64,000 bases of DNA from Rhodoferax sp. BAB1 (lineage in GTDB: Bacteria; Pseudomonadota; Gammaproteobacteria; Burkholderiales; Burkholderiaceae_C), in assembly GCF_013334205.1 (NCBI RefSeq), contig NZ_CP054424.1, positions 578,001 through 642,000 on the forward strand, read 5' to 3'. Numbering within the stretch: the first letter of the stretch is position 1; every line of letters starts with the position of its first letter. The notes under the pieces were generated by a model. It was not told the origin of the DNA, did not search any database, and saw only the letters and a list, made by a program, of their open reading frames with translations. Below are positions 1 through 7,137 of the stretch, in pieces. The position numbers were made by a program, and so were the translations under genes.

Positions 1-651
1 TTGGATATCCCGGTTGGCCCCACCGCAAAAGTTCGTAGCGAGGAGGACGCACGCCGACTGACCACCATGCTTCAGCAGGTCGGCGACGCCTGTGGCCTGA
101 ATTTGCACATACGCCATACCCGGGGAGGCCAGCCGGTAGGTCAAGGTGTCGGCCCAGCGCTCGAAGCTCACGACGTGATGGGCGTACTCCGTGGGGCCGC
201 GCATGCACCCGTCGATCTCCGGATGCGTGCGCTCAACTTGGCGGGCGACCTGCTGGAGTTCTGTGGCAAAGCGACTCCAGGAACGGGGAACTCGCTCGCA
301 TGGCGGCTGCTTGACTCTGGTATGGCGTGGCAGAAATTCCAAGGTATTTGCGAAGCGCAAGGAGGTTTGCATGAGCCACCCGTCGCCAGAATCAAAGACC
401 CCGTCATCGCAGCATCTTCGGGACACATTTCTCACATTGATAACAGACGTCTGTCACGCCTGGCGAAGCTGCTGGGAGCACCAACAACTCCAACCGCCGG
501 CTTGGCCATGCATGTTGAGCTCGGGGACTCTGTGCAGCAGGGCACGCCCTTGTTCACCCTGCACGCGGAATCTACTGGGGAGTTGTCTTACGCAAAGGAA
601 TATCTAAAGTCCCACCCCTTTTTGACCATCTCGGGGGAGGCCGAGAGGTAA
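1..651 (+). CDS. Thymidine phosphorylase family protein, C-terminal part (runs off the left edge)
   Basis: Pyrimidine-nucleoside phosphorylase family: phosphorolysis of thymidine-type nucleosides to base and deoxyribose-1-phosphate in the cytoplasm. The visible 216 residues open with a DIPVGPTAKV segment typical of the phosphate/pentose-binding region. The C-terminal swivelling domain (GDSVQQGTPLFTLHAES) is biotinyl-like and typical of the family. The first codon is TTG, and the reading frame very probably continues upstream of the window, so this is only the 3' portion and no start is claimed. It ends 45 bp before a run of metal-associated genes. Family assignment is from motif memory; substrate (thymidine versus AMP) is not determinable. 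Confidence 0.8.
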   Translation: MDIPVGPTAKVRSEEDARRLTTMLQQVGDACGLNLHIRHTRGGQPVGQGVGPALEAHDVMGVLRGAAHAPVDLRMRALNLAGDLLEFCGKATPGTGNSLAWRLLDSGMAWQKFQGICEAQGGLHEPPVARIKDPVIAASSGHISHIDNRRLSRLAKLLGAPTTPTAGLAMHVELGDSVQQGTPLFTLHAESTGELSYAKEYLKSHPFLTISGEAER

Positions 652-696
652 GGCGTTTCCCGTTCGCAATTGGTTTTTCACTTCTAGGAGGTTGGT

Positions 697-1239
697 ATGA
701 AAGCAGTACGTTCCCTGATCGCTGTGTCCTTGATCACGTGTCTTTCAACGTTGAGCCTGGCCGCTCAACCTGACCCGCAAGATCACGAGGCCCATCACCC
801 CGCCGGCGCTGCGTCAGCGCCGAAATCCAAGACCCCCGCGGCAAAACCGCCAGCGACAAAAGCCTCTGCGCCGAAGCCTTCAGCGGCCGTGAAGCAGAAC
901 ATTGAGCGGATGGACCAGCAAATGATGATGATGGGCGAAATGCATCAGAAAATGATGAGCGCCCAATCCGCAGGTGAGCGTGGTGCACTCATGGGTGAGC
1001 ACATGAAAATGATGCAGGACGGCATGTCCATGATGAACATGATGAAAGGCTCCGGCATGGCCGGCGCAGGTATGGGTGGGGGTGGCATGAGTGGCCCGGG
1101 GATGGGTGGCGCGCAAGACAGCAAGAGCATGCCTGGCAACATGGAAGACCGTCAGCAAATGATGGAGAAACGCATGGACATGATGCAGATGATGATGCAG
1201 ATGATGATGGACATCCAGCCGGCACCAGCCGGAAAGTAA
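697..1239 (+). CDS. Exported Met/His-rich protein, putative periplasmic metal-binding protein
   Basis: 180 residues. An N-terminal signal peptide (MKAVRSLIAVSLITCLSTLSLA, likely cleavage after AA) is followed by a His-containing, Ala/Pro/Lys-rich linker (about residues 25-70) and a C-terminal half dominated by methionine clusters (QMMMM, KMMSA, MMNMMK, GMGGGGMSG, MMQMMMQMMM). Such Met-rich segments bind Cu(I)/Ag(I) in other periplasmic proteins; a copper role here is inferred from that and from the Cus/Cop neighbours. A strong AGGAGG ribosome site lies 6 nt before the ATG. I do not recognise a named family. Confidence 0.75.
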   Translation: MKAVRSLIAVSLITCLSTLSLAAQPDPQDHEAHHPAGAASAPKSKTPAAKPPATKASAPKPSAAVKQNIERMDQQMMMMGEMHQKMMSAQSAGERGALMGEHMKMMQDGMSMMNMMKGSGMAGAGMGGGGMSGPGMGGAQDSKSMPGNMEDRQQMMEKRMDMMQMMMQMMMDIQPAPAGK

Positions 1240-1251
1240 TCGGGGGGCGCC

Positions 1252-1518
1252 ATGAATCACGAACATCACCAACATGAACCTGCCCCGTCATTCTGGGGGT
1301 CACGTTATTCGGTCGGCTTGCTCGTGATCGGGGCCGTTGCCGGTTACTTTCTGTTGAAAGAGCATCTGGTACACGTAGCCACTGCGCTCCCATACTTGTT
1401 TATTCTCGCCTGCCCCATCATGCATTTTTTCATGCATCGCGGGCATGGTCATAAGCACGGACCCAGCCGACAGGACAACCTGGGACCTGGTTCCGGCGAC
1501 AAGGGAGATGCACCATGA
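1252..1518 (+). CDS. DUF2933 family small membrane protein
   Basis: 88 residues with a His-rich N terminus (MNHEHHQHE), two predicted membrane segments (about residues 20-37 and 45-62) and a His/Lys/Gly-rich cytoplasmic or periplasmic tail (HRGHGHKHG). This matches the DUF2933 family, which I know mainly from heavy-metal islands. The gene starts 12 bp after the Met-rich protein gene and overlaps the next gene by an ATGA junction, so the three are probably co-transcribed. Function unknown; the His-rich ends suggest metal contact. Confidence 0.75.
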   Translation: MNHEHHQHEPAPSFWGSRYSVGLLVIGAVAGYFLLKEHLVHVATALPYLFILACPIMHFFMHRGHGHKHGPSRQDNLGPGSGDKGDAP

Positions 1519-2147
1519 CTCACGCCGAACCTGCTTATGGACTTTGGCTGCTGGTGGCTTTGAACTCGGCCGTCTTCATCATGTTCGCGTTCAGCTTCTT
1601 CAAGCCCGCAACTGCTCGCGACTGGAGGACCTTCGGCGCCTTCTCCGCGTTCATCGTCGCCTTATTCGTCGAAATGTACGGATTCCCACTGACGATTTAC
1701 CTGCTGTCAGGATGGCTGCAGACGAAGTTTCCGAATCTGGACATCATGTCCCATGATACTGGCCACCTATGGGCCACTCTGCTCGGAGAGAAGGGGGATC
1801 CGCATTTTGGTGTCCTGCATATCGCCAGCTATATCTTTCTGGGCTACGGCTTCTATCTGCTGTCTACAGCCTGGAATGTTCTCTACCATGCGCAACGCAG
1901 GCATACACTGGCAATGACAGGTCCATATGCGCGGATCCGTCACCCACAATATGTGTCGTTTGTCCTGATCCTCCTGGGCTTTCTGCTGCAGTGGCCCACA
2001 CTCCTGACATTGCTCATGTTTCCGATCCTGTTGATGATGTACGGCCGGCTCGCTATCACGGAGGAGACGGAAATGCGGACGCAGTTCGGGGAGGAATTCG
2101 ATCGCTACGCACTAAAAACGCCCAGGTTCTTTCCCCGGTGGCGTTAG
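1515..2147 (+). CDS. Isoprenylcysteine carboxyl methyltransferase-like (ICMT/PEMT/NnrU type) membrane protein
   Basis: 210 residues with several hydrophobic segments and the C-terminal signature of the ICMT/phospholipid methyltransferase superfamily: GPYARIRHPQYVSF, followed by a membrane hairpin and a charged EETEMRTQFGEEFDRY region that binds S-adenosylmethionine in characterised members. The real substrate of such bacterial homologues is usually unknown. The start overlaps the DUF2933 stop (ATGA), which indicates translational coupling. Confidence 0.75.
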   Translation: MTHAEPAYGLWLLVALNSAVFIMFAFSFFKPATARDWRTFGAFSAFIVALFVEMYGFPLTIYLLSGWLQTKFPNLDIMSHDTGHLWATLLGEKGDPHFGVLHIASYIFLGYGFYLLSTAWNVLYHAQRRHTLAMTGPYARIRHPQYVSFVLILLGFLLQWPTLLTLLMFPILLMMYGRLAITEETEMRTQFGEEFDRYALKTPRFFPRWR

Positions 2148-2243
2148 TAATCGCTATATGCAACAGCGCCAGCGGACGTTGCATCGACAATGCGATGATC
2201 ATCATTGATGCGATTGATCAATAGCCACGACGAAGCTTGAACC

Positions 2244-2887
2244 ATGTGCTTTTCGATGACTGCCAGTCTTGCCGCCGGAGGATTTCTGCTCGGCGTTGGC
2301 ACGATGACCGTGAAGGCGGCACGACGTTCGTCTGAGGTTCCTTTTGCTGCAATACCACTGCTCTTTTCCATTCAGCAACTGAGCGAGGGTGTCGTCTGGT
2401 GGACCTTTGCACACGATGCGCCGGGTCTCAATGTCGTCATGACCCAGTTCTACTCGTTTTTCTCGCACGTACTCTGGCCGGCCTATGTGCCTCTGGCCGT
2501 ACTCTTGCTGGAGCCTCCAGGTGGGCGGAGCAGACTGCTGAAATTGACCGCCATTGCTGGGATGGGGGTCGGCTTGTATCTGCTGTATTTGATGTTCGAG
2601 TATCCGATCACATCCCGGGCGACGGGGGGCACATTGAATATGTGTCACCCCATTTTTTTGCTGTAGTGACGATGACGGGGTACCTTCTCGCAGCCACCGT
2701 AAGCCCACTGCTGTCGAATGAGATCATGGTCAGGATCTTTGGGGCTCTCGCCTTGATCTCATTTATGCTGGCCTATCTGATCTTTGCGAGATGGTTCATC
2801 TCCGTTTGGTGTTTCTTCGCGGCAATTTTGAGCGTGATCGTTGCGCTTAGGTTCTTTGGGCGAAAAAATCCTCCCCCACTTGTTTGA
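2244..2887 (+). pseudogene. DUF6629-like membrane protein, interrupted by a frameshift
   Basis: The first frame (2244-2666) gives an N terminus MCFSMTASLAAGG..GVGTMTVKAARR with hydrophobic segments typical of DUF6629-like proteins, but it ends in a short unrelated tail after ATGG. The +1-shifted frame continues convincingly from about 2625 (GGHIEYVSPHFF, then three hydrophobic segments) to the stop at 2887. The switch lies at a run of six G (about 2624-2629); seven would restore one frame of about 214 residues. This is a genuine frameshift, a phase-variable tract or a sequencing error; the sequence alone cannot tell. Confidence 0.65.
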
Positions 2888-3201
2888 TAGATCAATCAGC
2901 AACATATATCGTCCATTTACAGCCGGCCTTCGGTGGCTGGCCGCTGCTGGGTGCGTTGCTCGGGCTATCCCTGCTGTTGACATCGTCCTATGCAACCAAG
3001 CTGTCGGGTAACTTGAGCGCTACTACGGCGGCGGCGATGCTGCTGCTGACATTGGTGCCCGGCGTCAACAAGATTGCGGTGAGCCTGGAGAAACGCCAGG
3101 CTACCGTGAGCTTCGACGATGCCAAGACCCTTGTCGAGACACTGACCTGGGCCACTCAGGAGGCGGGTTATCCGTCTCAACCGCTAGGGAATGCACAATG
3201 A
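2884..3201 (+). pseudogene. MerP-like C terminus joined to a foreign membrane segment (probable chimera)
   Basis: The 105-residue frame opens from a TTG codon. Residues about 55-100 (PGVNKIAVSLEKRQATVSFDDAK, then ATQEAGYPS) closely resemble the second half of the mercury-binding protein MerP. The defining N-terminal GMTCxxC metal site is absent and is replaced by a hydrophobic stretch (WPLLGALLGLSLLL, later AAAMLLLTL) reminiscent of a membrane segment. I read this as a deletion fusion, probably non-functional for Hg binding. It overlaps the stop of the preceding frame and the start of the next gene. Confidence 0.5.
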
Positions 3202-3419
3202 CCGCCGTCGTACCAGATTCGATGCTGACCTGTCCGGTCTGTGGCCATAGCAAGCGGGAGATCATGCCTACAGATGCTTGCCAGTGGTTCTACGAGTGCG
3301 AGCAGTGCCACACCGTGCTCCGCCCCAAGCCAGGAGACTGTTGCGTCTACTGCTCATATGGCAGCATGCCTTGTCCACCGATTCAGAAGAGCGGAAAGGG
3401 CGGCGGGTGTAGCCATTGA
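3198..3419 (+). CDS. Small cysteine-rich protein with GDCCxxCSYG motif
   Basis: 73 residues with CPVCGH near residue 12, then CEQC, GDCCVYCSYGSMPCPP and a final GGGCSH. The spaced Cys pairs suggest a zinc- or other metal-binding protein. The GDCCVYCSYGS..CPPIQ segment is conserved in hypothetical proteins I associate with metal-resistance islands. The ATG overlaps the end of the MerP-like chimera. Function unknown. Confidence 0.7.
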   Translation: MTAVVPDSMLTCPVCGHSKREIMPTDACQWFYECEQCHTVLRPKPGDCCVYCSYGSMPCPPIQKSGKGGGCSH

Positions 3420-3459
3420 GCTTGCCGGCACAAGTTCCTTTTGAGCGGTATGCTGCTAT

Positions 3460-3474
3460 CGTTCGGTCCGAACG
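3460..3474. promoter_or_regulatory. 15-bp perfect palindrome upstream of a membrane-protein gene
   Basis: CGTTCGG-T-CCGAACG is a perfect inverted repeat about 85 bp before the ATG at 3559 and followed by an A/T-rich stretch (AATTTATACG). No T-run follows, so an operator is more likely than a terminator. No regulator can be assigned. Confidence 0.35.
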
Positions 3475-3558
3475 AGGGGGCAATTTATACGATCGCACCG
3501 GGCCAGTCCTGCGTTTGATCGTCATCAGAATCTGCCAGCGACCCCATTCATACCCATC

Positions 3559-4059
3559 ATGGAAACGAAATCTCTTGCTCTTGCCGACATCCTGAGGGCG
3601 CTACGAGAAGACATTCAGGCTGAAAACACCTTGATCGCCAGCCGAGTGACTTGGTACGTGACCTCGCAGTCGTTTCTGCTGACGGCGTATGCAGCTTCCT
3701 GGAGTACCGGTTTTCTCTGGCAGTCATTTTTTCATCACGTGATGCCGATTGCGGCCATCGTTCTCTCGGTGGTGATCCTGGCGTCCATTTATGCGGCAAC
3801 CTGGGCACAGGATGTGTATTTGAGGGAGCAGGAGGCGCTGGTTTTCAGGATCAACGCCGAGTTTCAACTTTCGGATGCCGAAAAGATGGCGCTTCAGGTT
3901 TATGAGCGAACCATGGTTGTCAATCGGGCCAATGGGGCCGGCAAGATCGTCGGCGGACGTATCCACGCCCTCGTTCGGATCACGCCGCTCGTGCTTCCAG
4001 TGGGATTCTCGGCTTTGTGGCTCTATGCGCTGATCTTTGCGCCGGCCGCATCGTCATGA
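3559..4059 (+). CDS. Membrane protein of unknown function with three predicted TM segments
   Basis: 166 residues. A charged N-terminal helix (LADILRALREDIQAENTLIASRVTWYV) leads into two membrane segments (about residues 35-55 and 60-80), a cytoplasmic charged stretch (about 85-135) and a last membrane segment near the C terminus. The layout resembles SLATT/RipA-like small membrane proteins but I cannot name the family. It sits alone between the Cys-rich gene and the efflux operon. Confidence 0.65.
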   Translation: METKSLALADILRALREDIQAENTLIASRVTWYVTSQSFLLTAYAASWSTGFLWQSFFHHVMPIAAIVLSVVILASIYAATWAQDVYLREQEALVFRINAEFQLSDAEKMALQVYERTMVVNRANGAGKIVGGRIHALVRITPLVLPVGFSALWLYALIFAPAASS

Positions 4060-4112
4060 CAGCGTTTGATAGGGATCAAACATAAAGTAGTCGGCGTTCG
4101 CACGCCTTATGG

Positions 4113-4128
4113 ATTACAAGAATGTAAT
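4113..4128. promoter_or_regulatory. CopR/CzcR-like box upstream of the efflux operon
   Basis: ATTACAAGAATGTAAT is a perfect 6+6 bp palindrome with a 4-bp spacer, matching the ATTACA-N4-TGTAAT type of site bound by copper/zinc response regulators of the OmpR family. It is followed by two direct TTTGTC repeats (about 4130-4149). No copRS/cusRS genes are in the window, so the regulator must be elsewhere. Confidence 0.6.
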
Positions 4129-4170
4129 CAATTTGTCAGGAATTTGTCGGTCCCAGGCTCCGATACTGCC

Positions 4171-4211
4171 AGTCAGCATTCGGTCGCATCCCGATCGACC
4201 GAATGCTGACT
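4171..4211. promoter_or_regulatory. Perfect 16-bp inverted repeat in the leader of the CusC-like gene
   Basis: AGTCAGCATTCGGTCG (4171-4186) and its exact complement (4196-4211) flank a 9-nt spacer. It lies between the CopR-like box and the preferred start at 4230, so it would form a strong hairpin in the mRNA leader, or act as a dyad operator. No poly-T follows, so it is not a standard terminator. Confidence 0.6.
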
Positions 4212-4229
4212 CTGGAAGCACCGATAGTC

Positions 4230-5501
4230 ATGAAAACAAGTTACCGGACTCTACTTTGCGCCTCCATCGCTTGGTTGTCGCTGATTTTTCCCGCGGTGGC
4301 CCAGGAGTCGGACCTCGGCGCGTCACTCAGCGGTCTCCTTGACTACGCGCGTAAGGGCAATCCTGAATACGCTGCGATGCGCGCCGAGTTGGACGCATCG
4401 ACCCAGCGCGTAGAGTCTGCGGGGGCCTTGCCTGACCCGCGTTTCCGCGCCGAACTTCGGGACGTGACCCGCCAGGGGGACCAATCCCCCCTGCTTCTTC
4501 CAGGCCAGGTCGGCAGCACGCGATATCTCCTGATGCAGGAGTTCCCCTGGTATGGCAAGCGGGACCTGAAGCGAAACATTGCCGAGCAGGATGTCGAAGC
4601 AGCTAGGGGGCGCAGCCAGGGAATCTGGATCGAGATTTCAAGTCGCATCAAAGTTGCCTATGCACGACTCTACCTGCTGTATCGCAGCGAAAGAATTGCG
4701 CGCGAGATCATCGACTTGATGACCCGTCTTGAGAGCGTGACGCAGGCCCGCTACGCCGGCGGCCTGGCGGCCCAGCAGGACGTAATCCGGGCCCAGCTCG
4801 AACAATCTGCCTTGCGCAATGAATTGATCGCGCTGGACGCTGAACGTCGTCAGCTACAGGCACGTCTGAATGGCTTGCTGGCCCGGCCCGCCGGAGCGTC
4901 CCTGGCAGAACCGGTGGCACTGCGGCCAGTACCGTCGCATGAACAGTTGAACCTGACAGGGCTGGAGGAGCGTGCGATAACGCGCAATCCGCAACTCAGT
5001 AGCGAGGAATCCCGCATCAGGTCTGCCCAGTTGAGCCGGGATCTCGTGCTGAAGAACCGCTACCCCGACATCACGCTGGGGGTGTCTCCCATTCAGTACC
5101 AAGGAACCGTGAAGGAATGGGAACTGATGATCGAAATGAATATACCTCTGCAGCAGTCGTCCCGTCGGGCTCAGGAGAGGGAATCCGAAGCCCTGCTGCA
5201 GGCAGCCCAGGCGCGCAAGGAGTCTGCGACTCGGCAACTGCTGTCCGAACTTTCGGAGAACGTGGATGCGATCGATGCCGCCCGTCGTACGGAGAATCTC
5301 GTAGCGACCCAATTACTTCCCCAGTCGGAATTCACCTATCAGGCGGCCTTGGTAGGGTATGAGAACGGCAAGGTGGACTTTGCGACGCTGCTGGATGCCC
5401 AGCGGCAGATCCGCAAGGCCAGACAGAGTCAGCTGGAGTCCCAGGTAGAGGCGCAATTCCGGCTGGCTGAAATCGAACGAATCATCGGAGAAGATCTATG
5501 A
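4230..5501 (+). CDS. cusC: TolC-family outer-membrane factor of a CusCBA/CzcCBA-type RND efflux system
   Basis: About 423 residues. An exported N terminus (MKTSYRTLLCASIAWLSLIFPAVAQ) is followed by two TolC repeats rich in long coiled-coil helices, e.g. around YARLYLLYRSERIAREII and the C-terminal RQIRKARQSQLESQVEAQFRLAEIERI. It would form the outer-membrane/periplasmic channel for metal export. I prefer ATG 4230 over the in-frame ATG 4203 because 4230 begins the signal peptide directly and 4203 lies inside the hairpin arm. The stop overlaps the start of the adaptor gene, showing an operon cusC-cusB-cusA. Confidence 0.85.
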   Translation: MKTSYRTLLCASIAWLSLIFPAVAQESDLGASLSGLLDYARKGNPEYAAMRAELDASTQRVESAGALPDPRFRAELRDVTRQGDQSPLLLPGQVGSTRYLLMQEFPWYGKRDLKRNIAEQDVEAARGRSQGIWIEISSRIKVAYARLYLLYRSERIAREIIDLMTRLESVTQARYAGGLAAQQDVIRAQLEQSALRNELIALDAERRQLQARLNGLLARPAGASLAEPVALRPVPSHEQLNLTGLEERAITRNPQLSSEESRIRSAQLSRDLVLKNRYPDITLGVSPIQYQGTVKEWELMIEMNIPLQQSSRRAQERESEALLQAAQARKESATRQLLSELSENVDAIDAARRTENLVATQLLPQSEFTYQAALVGYENGKVDFATLLDAQRQIRKARQSQLESQVEAQFRLAEIERIIGEDL

Positions 5502-7126
5502 ATGTCCGGTCCAAATGGCTGATCGCCGGTCTGGGCGTCAGTTTGGTGGTCCTCATTGCGCTCGAAGTTCGCTATGGTTTCCTGTACCGAGGCCACGAAC
5601 TGCAAGCGGCTGCCACAGAGAGCGGGGCGGAATCGCCGAATGCCGAAACGCCCAAGCCTGCACGCAAGCTTCTTTTCTATCGCAATCCCATGGGCTTGCC
5701 CGATACCTCTCCCGTGCCGAAGAAGGATCCCATGGGCATGGACTACATCGCCGTTTATGAGGGCGAGGATCAGGAAGAAAGTTCGGGTCGGACGGGCCTG
5801 ATCAGGATCAGCACGGAAAAGATCCAGAAGTTGGGGGTTCGGACCGAAGCGGCGCGCGTCCAAAAACTGGAACGCACAGTGAGTGCGGCGGGACGGGTCG
5901 AACCCGACGAGCGCCGGATCTACACCATCTCGCCGAAGTTCGAGGGTTATGTGGAGCGCCTGCATGTGAACGTGACCGGTCAGACGGTGGCCAAGGGTCA
6001 GGTGCTCTTTGAGGTCTACAGCCCGGAACTGATCTCCGCGCAGCGCGAGTACCAGATCGCTTTGCAGGGCTTGCAGTCGACGCAAGGATCTGCGGATCAG
6101 GTTCAGTCGGGAATGCGTCGTTTGGCCGACTCCAGTCTGCAGCGTCTGCGCAATTGGGATATCTCGGAAGAGCAGATCTCCGGCCTGACGCTGTCGGGGG
6201 AAGTCCGACGCACGCTGGCATTCCGTTCCCCGGTCCAGGGCCTGGTGACAGAGAAAAGAGCCGTGCAAGGCATGCGCTTCATGCCGGGCGAAGCGCTGTA
6301 CCAAGTCACTGACCTCGGCGCTGTCTGGGTAGTGGCCGATGTGTTCGAACAGGATATCGGTCTCGTGAAGACCGGTGCCAAGGTCAAGGTGGCGATCAAT
6401 GCTTATCCTGACAAGGCGTTTTCGGGCATCGTCACCTATGTCTACCCCACGCTCAATCCCGAGACGCGGACGATTCCCGTGCGCATTGAGCTGTCCAACC
6501 CCGGCATGCTGCTCAAGCCAGCCATGTTTGCGCAGATCGAACTATCGGTCGGAACACGCACACAGACAGTGACGGTGCCCAATTCGGCGGTTATCGACAG
6601 CGGTACGCGGCAGCTCGTGCTCGTCCAGGTCGGGGAGGGGCGCTTCGAGCCGAGGGAGGTCCGCCTAGGCCGGCGCGCCAGCAATGAGGTGGAAGTCCTG
6701 GAAGGCGTGCGCAACGGCGAGATCGTCGTTGTATCTGCCAACTTCCTGATTGATGCCGAGAGCAATCTCAAGGCAGCCGTCAGCGGCTTTGGTCACGCGG
6801 GTCATGGCTCCAGTGCAGATGCCGGGCAGAAGCCATCGAGCGAGACGCCGAAAGCGGCAACGACAGGTCATCGGGCGGAGGGTGCGATCGAAAGTATCGA
6901 TTTTAAGAACGGCACGGTCGAAATCAGCCATGGTCCGGTACCCAGCCTCAAATGGCCAGCCATGTCGATGGAGTTCGCTGTCGCCAATGGCGGCCTGCTG
7001 CAGGGTTACAAACTTGGCGACATGGTGGCGTTCGAGTTTGTCGAGCGCAAGCCCGGTGAGTGGGTGGTGACGGCAATGCGCCGTGCCGCACCAACGCATG
7101 ATGCCGCTGCACACAAGAGTCGCTAA
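5498..7126 (+). CDS. cusB: RND efflux periplasmic adaptor with N-terminal metal-binding and C-terminal CusF-like domains
   Basis: 542 residues. After an N-terminal membrane anchor (about 7-27) comes a heavy-metal-binding segment (FYRNPMGLPDTSPVPKKDPMGMDY), then the barrel-sandwich/lipoyl and beta-barrel regions of membrane-fusion proteins (PKFEGYVERLHVNVTGQTVAKGQVL; GAVWVVADVFEQDIG; NPETRTIPVRIEL). A His/Gly linker leads to a C-terminal domain (about 460-535) with WPAMSMEF, the hallmark of the periplasmic Cu/Ag chaperone CusF, so chaperone and adaptor are fused. It links the outer-membrane channel to the RND pump and delivers metal. It overlaps cusC by 4 bp; cusA follows after 11 bp. Confidence 0.88.
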   Translation: MNVRSKWLIAGLGVSLVVLIALEVRYGFLYRGHELQAAATESGAESPNAETPKPARKLLFYRNPMGLPDTSPVPKKDPMGMDYIAVYEGEDQEESSGRTGLIRISTEKIQKLGVRTEAARVQKLERTVSAAGRVEPDERRIYTISPKFEGYVERLHVNVTGQTVAKGQVLFEVYSPELISAQREYQIALQGLQSTQGSADQVQSGMRRLADSSLQRLRNWDISEEQISGLTLSGEVRRTLAFRSPVQGLVTEKRAVQGMRFMPGEALYQVTDLGAVWVVADVFEQDIGLVKTGAKVKVAINAYPDKAFSGIVTYVYPTLNPETRTIPVRIELSNPGMLLKPAMFAQIELSVGTRTQTVTVPNSAVIDSGTRQLVLVQVGEGRFEPREVRLGRRASNEVEVLEGVRNGEIVVVSANFLIDAESNLKAAVSGFGHAGHGSSADAGQKPSSETPKAATTGHRAEGAIESIDFKNGTVEISHGPVPSLKWPAMSMEFAVANGGLLQGYKLGDMVAFEFVERKPGEWVVTAMRRAAPTHDAAAHKSR

Positions 7127-7137
7127 CGGGAAGAAAA

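Noticed and set aside
880..1275. His-rich minus-strand ORF that looks like a histidine metal-binding protein
   Set aside because: The histidines are only the reverse complement of the ATG (Met) codons of the exported protein on the plus strand.
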